Origin: AWTP1-13 sp963820375
GTDB lineage: Bacteria; Pseudomonadota; Alphaproteobacteria; Rhizobiales; Hyphomicrobiaceae
Reading direction: 5' to 3'
DNA length: 64,000 nt
Assembly (NCBI GenBank): GCA_963820375.1
Contig: CAWFZX010000032.1
Location: 186,001-250,000, forward strand
Position 1 is the stretch's first letter; each line of letters starts with the position of its first letter. Below the pieces are notes generated by a model. That model did no database searches. It was not told the DNA's origin and saw only the letters and a list, made by a program, of their open reading frames with translations. The translations under genes were made by a program, and so were the position numbers. Positions 16,141-24,464 of the stretch are shown piece by piece.

Positions 16141-17465
16141 TCAGCGCGTCAGCCTAAATTTTTCCAGGATGGGAGCGAGGGGTGCCAGTGCCGACACCTT
16201 CTTCTTGTCTTCCTTCTGCTGCTGGCGATGCGCCAGCTCCAGCGCCAGCTCGCGGAACTGTTGGGCGGCTTTCGCCTTGGCGGAGAATTCCTCGACCATC
16301 TGTCCGTTGTTGGCGGCGAGCCCGAACGATTTACTGTCAAATTCGATCGTCTGGCTCGGCTGAATTTCCAGCGCCACGGTGAACTCTTTGATGGAAATTT
16401 CCGGGCGCTTGGGCGTCTTGACCATGTTGATCACCAGACGCGGTGCTGCGTCGTTGGCGCGACTCTGCTTCAGCAGATCGATCAGGTTTTTGGCATTGCG
16501 CAGGTTGGCGAGATCGGGGAGGGCGGTGATGACGATTTCGTCGGCCTGCAGCAGGACGCGCTTGACCCATGGGGTCCAGGTGTGCGGCAGATCGACGGCC
16601 ACGTAGGGCACGTTCTGGCGCACGATATCGAGCACGAGATCGCAGGAGTCCGGGGAAATCTCGTAGTCGCGATCCAACACGACCGGGGCCGCGAAGATGC
16701 TGAGCCTTTCAGAGCATTTCGTCAGCAGGCGGTCGAGCAGAACTTCATCGAGCCGTTCCGGACTCTGCAGGGCTTCGGCGATGCCTTGCACGGGATCCTG
16801 ATTGAAATCGAGGCCGGTGGTGCCAAAGGCCAAGTCCAGGTCGGCCACCACCACGTTGGTCTTCAGTATCTCCGACATGGCCCAGGCGGTGTTGTGACAC
16901 ACCGTGCTCGAGCCGACGCCGCCCTTGGCGCCGATGAAGGCGATGACATTGCCGACCGGATCGGTGTCAGGATTGTTGTAAAGGTTGGAAAGGCTCTCGA
17001 TCAGCTGCAAGGGTGAGATCGGCGCGATCAGGTACTCGCTCACGCCCCGCTTCAATAGCTCACGGTAAAGCAGCACATCGTTCAGGCGCCCGATCACCAC
17101 CACTTTAGTGCCGGCGTCGCAGCAGTGCGCCAGGCGATCGAGTTCGGCCAGCATCTGCGCACGCGGCAGGCTGGTTTCGATGACGATGAGATTGGTGTCG
17201 GGCTATCGTGATAGTGGGCGACCGCAGCGATGGCGCCGCCCATGTGCACGCTGATGTGGCTCTTGGAAAGGCGGCGGTCGGCGGCGGCTATTTGCACGAC
17301 TTCGGCGGTTGCCCCGTCCTCGCAGAACGCCTGGATCGAGATACGCGGTATCGGCCGCGCCCGCTCGAGCCGCGCCGCATCCTCGTGCCCGTCCGTGCCG
17401 GCGACGACGAGGTCTCGTCCTGCCGGATAATTCTCCTCGGCAAGGGAATGGGCAGCTTTGCTCAT
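16141..17465 (-). pseudogene. cpaE: Pilus assembly protein CpaE/TadZ, interrupted by a one-base deletion
   Basis: The whole cpaE can be read only across a frame change. The N-terminal part (from MSKAAHSLAEENY at 17465) has RARPIPRISIQAFCEDG and ISVHMGGAIAAVAHYHDSPTP. The rest, in another frame, continues NLIVIETSLPRAQMLAELDRL, then GAKGGVGSSTVCHN (deviant Walker A) and the ParA-like ATPase fold to 16141. The break is at 17193/17194, where the Pro codon CC_ before AAT lacks its third base. CpaE places the pilus machine at the cell pole. If the break is real, a shortened product could start at the ATG at 17154; if a sequencing error, the gene is intact. Confidence 0.8.
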
Positions 17466-17477
17466 TGCGCACCTCGG

Positions 17478-18213
17478 CTAGTTGGAAGATTGCGACGACA
17501 CGTTTTCGTCGGCGCTTCTCGTGGCGCCGGTGGGCGTCCCTTGGCGGTATTTGTCGAAGACGATGCTGCGGCGCTCGGCGTCGGCCGGATCCATGGTGCG
17601 CGGCCCCAGGAGATCGGCGGGGATTAGCGACCTGCATCGCCAGATTGTGTTGCTGCGCACAGCCGAAGTTCGTGTACGGCACATTGAGCCGGTCGTGGGC
17701 CAGATTGGTATCCCAAATGCCGCACGCTGGGGCCTGCGCAACGTAACGCATATAGGCAAACCGGATGGGCGCCGCCGCATCGCGTTTCGCATGATAGGGT
17801 TGGATGGCAACGGCGCTGTCGGCGAAGCCGAAGTCGCTGATGATGCGCCGCATGTCGGCAACAGCACGCACCACCGAACTCTCGTTCGATGAGCCGGCGG
17901 GGACCGCCAGCAGCAGCTTGCTATTGCCCGCATCGGAGCCGCGATAGCGCTGCAGCAGTCCGGCAAGCTGCGCCCTCTGCGCCGGTGCCAGGCCGGCTGC
18001 ACCGCGCGCGACGTTAAAAGAGATGGTCACCGGCTGTTGCGACACCACGATCGGATGGCGCTGCGCTACGTCGATCGGGGTGGCGTCGGCAAGATAGGCG
18101 TGGTGATCATCGAGCGTCCGGCAACCTGGAAGCGCGAAGCCCAACAGCGAGGTAACGGCCAGGCCAAGCACCGCGGATCTGCAGGCCGAGCCAGAGGGAT
18201 TGAAAAATCTCAT
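17478..18213 (-). pseudogene. cpaD: Pilus assembly protein CpaD, interrupted by a one-base insertion
   Basis: A CpaD-type lipoprotein of the Flp pilus. It starts at the ATG 18213, with GGAG six bases upstream, and has a lipoprotein signal ending LLGFALPGCRTL. The middle matches CpaD (SFNVARGAAGLAPAQRAQL and ACGIWDTNLAHDRLNVPYTNFGC, then NLAMQVANP). After this the frame shifts: the expected continuation ADLLGPRTMDPADAERRSI is found one frame over and ends at 17478. The cause is a fourth C in CCCC at 17619-17622, where AAT CCC GCC is expected. Without correction the product runs into a long Arg-rich tail ending at 17203, overlapping cpaE. Confidence 0.8.
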
Positions 18214-18233
18214 GCTATGCTCCACTGCTGCGG

Positions 18234-19901
18234 CTATTCGACGATGAAGCCGTGGTCACCCTTCAAGTCGCCGGCCGGCAGCGCTCTGCCCCTGCCGTAG
18301 ATGCGGTTCAGATGACCGAGGAAATTCGCCTTGCGGTCGGTCGCCGGTGCCAGCCCATCATCGGGACGCGCCAGGTTCTGTCGCGCGGTCGGACGCACCG
18401 TGTAGGGAGTGACGATCACGACCAGCTCGGTCTCGCTCTTCTGAAAGTCGCGGCTCCGGAACAGGGTGCCGAGCACCGGCACGTCCTTGAGCCCGGGAAA
18501 ACCATCGACGTTCTGTCGGGTAAACTCCGAGATCAGCCCGGCGATCGCCAGCGAGCCACCGGATGGTAACTCGACGGTGGATTTGGCCTCGCGCTTCTTC
18601 AGCGCCGGGATGCTGATGTTCGATAGCACGACGGCGCCCTCGTTCGTGAGCTCGCTCACTTCGCTGTCGATCTTCAGGCTGATGCGGCCTTCCGTCAGCA
18701 CGATCGGTGTAAAGGCAAGGGCCACGCCGAACTTCTTGAAGGTGACCGATAGTTTGCCGTCGCTGTCGACGACGGGGATTGGGTATTCACCGCCGGCCAG
18801 GAAATTGGCGGTCTCCCCAGAGACGGCGGTGAGGTTCGGCTCGGCTAGGGTGCGAATGAGCCCGTCGCGCTCCATGGCGCGCAGGACACCGGCGATCTGG
18901 GTGGTGCCATCGTTGAAAATCGAGCTCACCCCGGAATTCGTGAAGCCAGGGACGCTCCCCAGGCTGGTGGCGTTGAGCACACCGTTGGCGATGTTGGGGA
19001 TGGCAAGCGACCCCAGCCCGGCGGCGGAGGTGAGCGGTACGGCGTTCTGGGCCAGCACCGCGGTCGTGAAATTGCCGGAATTGACGAGCGCGCCGACATT
19101 GATGCCGAACTGCTTCAGCACGGTGCGCTGCACTTCGGCCACCGTGACCTTCAGCATGACCTGCTCCTCGCCCTCGATACTGAGGAGGTTGATCACCAAT
19201 TTGGTGGCACCGCCGCAGGCGGTGGCCGCCGTGGGGGCCACCTGCGACTGGGTCTGGGCCTGCGCGGCAAAGCCGGTGTTGGCCGAGCCTGAGACGTTCG
19301 TGGAGCGCATAAAGCCAGGCACCGCGGGCCCGGTGCTGGCGGCAACGGCTCCGTTGGCGGCCACCATTTGGCAGGCGATGTCCTCGGCCCGCTTCGAATC
19401 GATTGGGGTGCGCACGGTGCCGCTCAGGACGGCGGCATTGCCGGCCATCTCGACCTGGATCTTCGACCCCGGCACGTAGCGCATCAGCAGCCCGTCAAGG
19501 CCCTTGAGATCGGCGCCGACATTGATCTCGAGCGTCAGCAGCTGTTGGCCCTTGGCATCGAAAAAGAAGGCATTGGCCTGGCCAATCCTCTTACCGATCA
19601 GGAACACGCGATTGGACGACTGCACAACGGCATCGACGATGTCGGGAGAGGAGACCAGCACGTCGCGCAATTCGAAGGGGAACTGCACCAGGACCGATTT
19701 GTTGGCGCCCATGGAAATGCGCCTGGAGAGCGGAAAGTCCGCGCGCGCCGGGATGACGAGCAATGACTGCTGGGCGGCGTCCTCGTTAGACTGCGGCCGC
19801 CGCTCGCCGTTGGCCACGGCGGCTGTCACGCTCAAGAATCCAATTGCTGCAAATACGAGTGCACGCACTCCGCCCCACACCATAGCCCGCATGATAGCCA
19901 A
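18234..19901 (-). CDS. cpaC: Flp pilus secretin CpaC (RcpA)
   Basis: A 555-residue outer-membrane secretin. A signal peptide (residues 1-31) precedes the pilus N-domain (ANKSVLVQFPFELRDVLVSSPDIVDAVV), a BON-like region and the secretin barrel, with EGEEQVMLKVTVAEVQRTVLKQFG, LRAMERDGLIRTLAEPNLTAVSGE and GSLAIAGLISEFTRQ. It forms the outer-membrane pore of the Tad pilus. It lies between cpaB (35 bases upstream) and cpaD (20 bases downstream) and no frame damage is visible, unlike the next two genes. Confidence 0.95.
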   Translation of the reverse strand: MAIMRAMVWGGVRALVFAAIGFLSVTAAVANGERRPQSNEDAAQQSLLVIPARADFPLSRRISMGANKSVLVQFPFELRDVLVSSPDIVDAVVQSSNRVFLIGKRIGQANAFFFDAKGQQLLTLEINVGADLKGLDGLLMRYVPGSKIQVEMAGNAAVLSGTVRTPIDSKRAEDIACQMVAANGAVAASTGPAVPGFMRSTNVSGSANTGFAAQAQTQSQVAPTAATACGGATKLVINLLSIEGEEQVMLKVTVAEVQRTVLKQFGINVGALVNSGNFTTAVLAQNAVPLTSAAGLGSLAIPNIANGVLNATSLGSVPGFTNSGVSSIFNDGTTQIAGVLRAMERDGLIRTLAEPNLTAVSGETANFLAGGEYPIPVVDSDGKLSVTFKKFGVALAFTPIVLTEGRISLKIDSEVSELTNEGAVVLSNISIPALKKREAKSTVELPSGGSLAIAGLISEFTRQNVDGFPGLKDVPVLGTLFRSRDFQKSETELVVIVTPYTVRPTARQNLARPDDGLAPATDRKANFLGHLNRIYGRGRALPAGDLKGDHGFIVE

Positions 19902-19936
19902 CCTTCTTGCCCGCCGGTTTGCTGCTGTACGAGGAC

Positions 19937-20713
19937 TCAGTTGACGCCATAAGCACGCTGGCTCTTGCCAAAGCGCAGAACCTTGATCGACGTCGTGCGC
20001 TTGTCTTGAGTGGCAACATCCCGCGAACTGTCGATGTCGGCGATGCTGCGCAAGGCCAGCGAGATCTCACCGACCGCGTTTGCCCAGGCCAGGTGCCGCG
20101 CCTGCGCCGGGGTCAGCTCCAACGTCGCCGTGTTGCCTTCAGCGAGTTTCTTACCATCGCGCGCTTCGATCAGCTGACCGATGGCCAGCACACGAACATT
20201 GCGAAAGATCACATCGGAGTCCTGCTCGTCACGACCGCGCTGGCGTCTGGTGAGGATCACATCCACGTGGTCGTTGGGTAGGATCAGCCGGCCGACGCCG
20301 GTCTCTTCCTTGATACGGGTCGAGATCGCACGCATGCCTTGCGGCAAGATTGCCGCCAACACGCCGCCTTCACCGGCCTTGACAAGTTTCATGGCTGTCA
20401 CGGGTTCTCCCGGCAGCATCGGCGCGCGCGCCACCGAGCCGGAGAGGTCCTTGATCGCGTTCGGGCGGGCCGTGCGCTGGATATAGCCGGCACCGAGCGC
20501 GCTTTGCGGCCAGTCCTGCCAGCGGAAGTTTTCGGGGCCGGTGATCGCCCCGAGCGGGACTTCGGTCTTGGCAACGAGCACCTGCGTGGTGTTGGTCGTC
20601 ACCTCCTCCTTGACCACCTTCGCCGGCTTGTTGACGAGGCTCATCACACCAAAAAACGCAGCGACACCGCACACGCCGGCAATCGCCACCCCGAGAAATT
20701 GAGCCCGTTTCAT
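19937..20713 (-). CDS. cpaB: Flp pilus assembly protein CpaB (RcpC)
   Basis: A 258-residue protein starting MKRAQFLGVAIAGVC, with one membrane helix followed by a SAF-type domain (VLVAKTEVPLGAITGPENFRWQDWP) and the RcpC region AAILPQGMRAISTRI and VDVILTRR. CpaB is periplasmic and helps position or line the secretin. The ATG at 20713 has AAAGGTG upstream and is preferred over a start eight codons earlier. It precedes cpaC by 35 bases. Confidence 0.93.
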   Translation of the reverse strand: MKRAQFLGVAIAGVCGVAAFFGVMSLVNKPAKVVKEEVTTNTTQVLVAKTEVPLGAITGPENFRWQDWPQSALGAGYIQRTARPNAIKDLSGSVARAPMLPGEPVTAMKLVKAGEGGVLAAILPQGMRAISTRIKEETGVGRLILPNDHVDVILTRRQRGRDEQDSDVIFRNVRVLAIGQLIEARDGKKLAEGNTATLELTPAQARHLAWANAVGEISLALRSIADIDSSRDVATQDKRTTSIKVLRFGKSQRAYGVN

Positions 20714-20857
20714 CCCGCACCTTTCGCCCGACGACAAGTCGTTCTAAAGCGAAGGCCAATTTGCGACACAAATCTCAACGGCCCGTTAATCGCAGACACA
20801 ATTCGAGACGGCTGCGTGCCCATTGATCACAGCGCAATTGCGCGGAAGCCACGCTCC

Positions 20858-21361
20858 TCAGCCGGCAAGGCGGGCAAACCAGAACGTGTGCGGATAGACC
20901 AGGAGGGCGCCGGCCGCCAGGGCGATACCGTAGGGGATGCCCGTGTCGCGTCGGTGCAGCCGCACGGCCCAAGTCTCCCCCAGCAGCACGCTGGGAAGTG
21001 GCGTCGACCGCAGCATGCTCAAAACCGTGGCCAGCACGCCGCCCGCCACGGCTGTATAGAGCAGGTAGGTGACGAGCTGATCGAAACCGATCCACAAGGC
21101 GATGGCCGCCACCAGCTTGGCGTCACCACCGCCGCACCAACCGCAAAAGAAAAGACCCATGCCGAGCAGCAGAACCGCAAGGCCGGCGCCCAGCTGCGCG
21201 GCGATCTGGGGCAACCCAAGGCTGGCCAAGACGGCGGCGGGGAAAAAGGCAGCGAGCATCGCCAGCGCAATCCTGTTCGGGATCGTCATGGTGAGAAGAT
21301 CCATGGCGGCGGCGAACGCCATGCTGCCCGGCAGCAGCACGAGGAGAATGATGTCGAGCAC
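20858..21361 (-). CDS. cpaA: Prepilin peptidase CpaA (TadV)
   Basis: About 167 residues from a GTG at 21361; the open frame continues upstream but the part before it is not CpaA-like. It is a membrane protein of the A24 aspartic peptidase group: first catalytic Asp in AAMDLLTMTIPNRIA, second in GGGDAKLVAAIALW (GxGD). It cleaves and can methylate the Flp prepilin encoded next to it. The start is not certain because the RBS is weak. It is separated from cpaB by 144 bases, so it might have its own promoter or read through from the pilin. Confidence 0.88.
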   Translation of the reverse strand: MLDIILLVLLPGSMAFAAAMDLLTMTIPNRIALAMLAAFFPAAVLASLGLPQIAAQLGAGLAVLLLGMGLFFCGWCGGGDAKLVAAIALWIGFDQLVTYLLYTAVAGGVLATVLSMLRSTPLPSVLLGETWAVRLHRRDTGIPYGIALAAGALLVYPHTFWFARLAG

Positions 21362-21524
21362 TGCGGGCAACCCTTGCAAGGCTTGGTGTTCGAGCGACCA
21401 CGCGGTGGCTGCAGCCGCTCCGGCGGCCGCGCCGTTGCGGCTCGCAAATGGGGCTTGAAAGAGCAAAGCCGCCTGCACTCGCGCAGGCGGCTTGCCAGCA
21501 TCCAAACCGCCAAACGTCGGCCGC

Positions 21525-21701
21525 TTAGTTGCCGCTGTTCTGCATCTCGGTGACGACGGTATTGAAGGTCGTGCCAATCTGCGTGCCAAGGGCACGAGCG
21601 GCGCCGATGATGGCGACTGCGATAAGGGCTGCGATCAGGCCGTACTCGATGGCCGTCGCACCAGACTCGTCCTTTACGAAGCGAGCAACGAAGTTCTTCA
21701 T
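21525..21701 (-). CDS. flp: Flp-type pilin subunit
   Basis: A 58-residue prepilin starting MKNFVARFVKDESG, followed by ATAIEYGLIAALIAVAIIGAA. The ESG|ATAIEY site is the standard Flp processing site, with the conserved Glu and Tyr after cleavage. The mature subunit would be about 44 residues, typical of Flp. The ATG at 21701 has GGGAG upstream. It is transcribed towards cpaA. A perfect CtrA-type box lies 104 bases before the start, and the upstream region is AT-rich. Confidence 0.95.
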   Translation of the reverse strand: MKNFVARFVKDESGATAIEYGLIAALIAVAIIGAARALGTQIGTTFNTVVTEMQNSGN

Positions 21702-21804
21702 GACCACTCTCCCACTGATCCAAAGCTTGCGCGGTTGCGCAGTTGCGTTCACGCCTTGGGCACAAGCCGCGCGGCTGAACTCAGGGGACCCTACAGGCGG
21801 CCAA

Positions 21805-21819
21805 TTAAAGTCAAGTTAA
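21805..21819 (-). promoter_or_regulatory. CtrA-type box upstream of the flp pilin
   Basis: TTAA, seven bases (AGTCAAG), TTAA: an exact full CtrA recognition pattern. It lies 104-118 bases before the pilin start. On the pilin strand it overlaps a -35-like TTGACT with a TAGGGT 15 bases downstream. In Caulobacter the pilin gene pilA is directly activated by CtrA, so the position is biologically apt. Binding itself is inferred. Confidence 0.7.
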
Positions 21820-21923
21820 AATAACGGCCCTGTTATCGACTCTACAACGCACCAAACTCAAGTTCAATTCCATGATGAAAATTGAATGAAAGCAGTTATA
21901 CTGCAGATTTACAGCTAGATATC

Positions 21924-21937
21924 GCAATATATATTGC
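21924..21937. repeat. Perfect 14-base AT-rich palindrome
   Basis: GCAATATATATTGC is its own reverse complement. It lies in the AT-rich gap between the divergent pilus genes, 105 bases beyond the CtrA-type box as seen from the pilin. A second inverted repeat (TTCAATT, ten bases, AATTGAA at 21863-21886) lies between them. Either could be an operator or a nucleoid-protein site; no regulator is assigned. Confidence 0.5.
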
Positions 21938-22282
21938 TGTGAAAACTTTGTTAGTCGGTGAATGAATTGGTTAATGCACCGTTGTAGCCAACAATGACCG
22001 CAATGCCCGCAAAAAAACGGCGGCGTTAACATCTGTGTCTTGGGCCCGACCGTATGCCATCGCTGCCCCTCTCGTCTCGCGCCCACTCGCGAAAAGGAGT
22101 CGAAAGCGGGCCTGATGCTTCCCGCGGGCCCGGCCGCCGGCGCGCCCCCAACATGGCCCCTTGGCGCCGGCACGAAAGGCCTGCTGGCGCGGCAAGCGTG
22201 GGGCGCGTTTGCGTTTCCTTCACCATTTCACCGGACAAATCGCATCTCGGAAATCGTCTGCCGAAAAAAGGAAACGGCCGCC

Positions 22283-22792
22283 ATGATCGCTGCCCGTGCA
22301 AAGTTTGGCGCAACTCGCTGCGCTGCTCTCATGCTGCTCACGGCCGGTTCGGCGCTCGCCTGCGGGCCCCTGCTGGCGCAGACCGCCGACGATCTGATCG
22401 TCAAATACGATCAATCGCAGCTCATCAGGCTGCCGCGGCCGGCGGCCGAGATCATCATCGGCAATCCTGCCATCGCCGACATCGCCATCCAGTCGGGCAA
22501 CTTACTCGTTGTCACCGGCAAGAGCTTCGGCATTACCAACATTATTGCCCTCGATGCCGAGCGCAACGTCATCCAAGACCAGCGCGTGCTGGTGCGGCGA
22601 GACGATGCCAAGGTCGTCAACCTGCAGCGCGGCACGGAGCGGCAGACCTTCAATTGCACGCCTCAGTGCAATCCCTCGATCGTCATTGGTGATGACCAGA
22701 AATACTTCGACATGATCTCGAAGGCAGCGCAGGCCAAGATCGGCTTTTCCGAGCGCGCCGCCGACAGCGGTGCCCCGGCCTCAAGTCAGTAA
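22283..22792 (+). CDS. Stand-alone pilus/secretin N-domain protein (CpaC N-terminal type)
   Basis: A 169-residue secreted protein. After a signal peptide (hydrophobic core ALMLLTAGSALACGPLLAQ) comes the same N-domain as at the start of CpaC (DLIVKYDQSQLIRLPRPAAE, then IIIGNPAIADIAIQSGNLLVVTGKSFG), PF13629-like, but no secretin barrel follows. Two Cys in NCTPQCNPS and a YFDMISKAAQAK segment end the protein. It starts with AAGGAAACGG before the ATG at 22283. It is divergent from the pilin and upstream of two TadE-like genes, so it is probably an accessory to the same pilus. The role is not known. Confidence 0.85.
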   Translation: MIAARAKFGATRCAALMLLTAGSALACGPLLAQTADDLIVKYDQSQLIRLPRPAAEIIIGNPAIADIAIQSGNLLVVTGKSFGITNIIALDAERNVIQDQRVLVRRDDAKVVNLQRGTERQTFNCTPQCNPSIVIGDDQKYFDMISKAAQAKIGFSERAADSGAPASSQ

Positions 22793-22989
22793 GGGTCTCC
22801 TCTGAGGCGCCGCTGATTGCCGCCAGCCGCGCGGCTGCCCGGGGCTGGTGGCGATGCTCGCCTCATGGTCTCTTTACCAAAGCGCGACCGCAACTGACGG
22901 GGTTTACCGGCTCTTCAACACTCGGCCCACATATTGCTGCAAAATCGGGGAGTGCGGCTCTTCGAGCTCGCGTGGGGAAGGCAGCAACA

Positions 22990-23577
22990 ATGGCGGCAAC
23001 TGCGGCCACTAGCAAATGCACAGGCGCTGCGCGGGGTTTGCAGCGCTGGTGCAAGGAGCAGTCGGGGGCCACCGCCATCGAATTCGGCATGGTGGCGCTG
23101 CCGTTCGTGCTGCTCCTGTTTGGCATCCTTTCGGTCTGTCTTTACTTCTTCACGACGTTCACGCTCGAGAACGCCGTGTGGCAGGCCGCCCGCGCCATCC
23201 GCACCGGCCAGGTGCAGCAATCTCAAGGCGAGTACGTGACCGCCACGAGCAACGACGATCGCAAGAAGCTGTTCAAAAAGGCGATGTGCGCCAAGGCGCC
23301 GAGCTTCTTTGATTGTTTGGGCAAGGCGGTCGTCATCGTCCAGAGCAATGCCAACTTCGGCAACATCGTCGAACCCAAGTGCGCAACCAACGGCGTCATC
23401 GCCGAGCAGGGGGCGGCCACCTTTGACACTGGCAATGCCAGCTCCGTCGTCCTGGTGACGGTCTGCTACCCCTGGGAATTCGGCGGCAAACTGCCGTTCA
23501 TCAGACTAGGCAACCTGAAGAACGGTGCCTTGCTGATGCAGGCTTCCGTGGCCTTCCGCACGGAACCATACAATTGA
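22990..23577 (+). CDS. tadE: TadE-like pseudopilin
   Basis: About 195 residues from ATG 22990 (a GTG at 22972 is possible). The hallmark is EQSGATAIEFGMVALPFVLLL, the TadE prepilin-like segment with the conserved Gly and Glu at the processing site, followed by GILSVCLYFFTTFTLENAVWQAAR. The periplasmic remainder has several cysteines (MCAKAPSFFDCLG, EPKCATN, VTVCYPWEFG). Such pseudopilins help initiate Tad pilus assembly and are cleaved by the prepilin peptidase. It lies 42 bases before a second TadE-like gene. Confidence 0.88.
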   Translation: MAATAATSKCTGAARGLQRWCKEQSGATAIEFGMVALPFVLLLFGILSVCLYFFTTFTLENAVWQAARAIRTGQVQQSQGEYVTATSNDDRKKLFKKAMCAKAPSFFDCLGKAVVIVQSNANFGNIVEPKCATNGVIAEQGAATFDTGNASSVVLVTVCYPWEFGGKLPFIRLGNLKNGALLMQASVAFRTEPYN

Positions 23578-23619
23578 GCTTGGGGAGACGGGCCTTTGGC
23601 GCAGCAATCGGGATCTGTC

Positions 23620-24273
23620 ATGTTTCGCACCAGCCTCCAACACCTGACGAGACGCATCGCCACCGCCATCGCCCATTATCGGCGCGATAGCCGGGGCGTT
23701 GCCGCGATCGAATTTGCGATGATTGTGCCCATCATGTCGGCCATGTTCATCGGCGCGGTCGAACTCAGCCAAGCCATCACCGTCGACCGGCGCGTCACCC
23801 AGGTCGCCAGCTCGACGGCCGATCTCGTCGCCCGCGCCGAAAAACAAATTTCGCACACCGAGATCGGCGATATCATGAAGGTTGGTGGCTATGTGCTGGA
23901 GCCTTACAGCCAGACCCCACTCTTGATCACCTTGCGCAACGTCACCTCCTCGCCAGCGAACGCGACCACCACCAAACAATCCTGGTCGTGCACCTACAAG
24001 GGCCTGGACAAGAGCCAGAGCTGCGCCTGTTCGAACACCCTCAAGAGCATCCCGCCCAACCTCCTCACCACCAACGACAGCGTGGTGGTGGCCGAGGTTT
24101 CCTACGGCTACAAGCCGCTGATCTTCGACTTTTTCATGCAGCGCGCCGCCGGGGGCTCAAAATCCGAAGCCGGAGCCTACACGCTGACGGAGACCATCTA
24201 TCTGAAGCCGCGCAGCCAGGCGGCAATGTTGATGCAAGAGAACAATACCCCCTGCCCGATGCCGACATTTTGA
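23620..24273 (+). CDS. Second TadE/TadF-like pseudopilin
   Basis: A 217-residue protein with the segment DSRGVAAIEFAMIVPIMSAMF near residue 25 (pseudopilin Gly-x-x-x-x-Glu site), then GAVELSQAITVDRRVTQVAS. The periplasmic part has SWSCTYKGL and SCACSNTL cysteines and ends CPMPTF. The two tandem pseudopilins (with 22990) stand where TadE/TadF or TadE/TadG occur in other loci. I see no long TadG with a von Willebrand domain. ATG 23620 is preferred over a TTG at 23596. Confidence 0.85.
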   Translation: MFRTSLQHLTRRIATAIAHYRRDSRGVAAIEFAMIVPIMSAMFIGAVELSQAITVDRRVTQVASSTADLVARAEKQISHTEIGDIMKVGGYVLEPYSQTPLLITLRNVTSSPANATTTKQSWSCTYKGLDKSQSCACSNTLKSIPPNLLTTNDSVVVAEVSYGYKPLIFDFFMQRAAGGSKSEAGAYTLTETIYLKPRSQAAMLMQENNTPCPMPTF

Positions 24274-24464
24274 GCGCATCGGCCCCGCTGTCGCGGCCCT
24301 TGTGGCGCTGCCAGCGTCCAGCAACCGGCCCCCTGTTGCGCAAGGACTCGTCCGGCTGCGGCGGGACAATCCCCGGTTGTATTTGCCCAAGCAGGCCATT
24401 TCCACCTATGCTTGTTCGGCCTGCCGTGCGGCAAGCGGCGAGGCAGGGCTAGGGCCAGGAGGCC

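Larger units (their letters stand above)
21702..22282. promoter_or_regulatory. AT-rich regulatory region between the pilin and the CpaC N-domain gene
   Basis: About 580 bases without a gene between divergent pilus genes. Roughly 21800-22020 is much richer in A+T than the rest of the window. It contains a CtrA-type box (21805-21819), an inverted repeat TTCAATT/AATTGAA (21863-21886) and a perfect 14-base palindrome GCAATATATATTGC (21924-21937). It is the obvious control region for the pilus locus. Confidence 0.7.

Noticed and set aside
16141..17154. Treating cpaE as an intact gene starting at 17154
   Set aside because: Conserved CpaE sequence continues upstream of this ATG in the same frame (NLIVIETSLPRAQ) and then in another frame to 17465, so the full gene is longer and interrupted.
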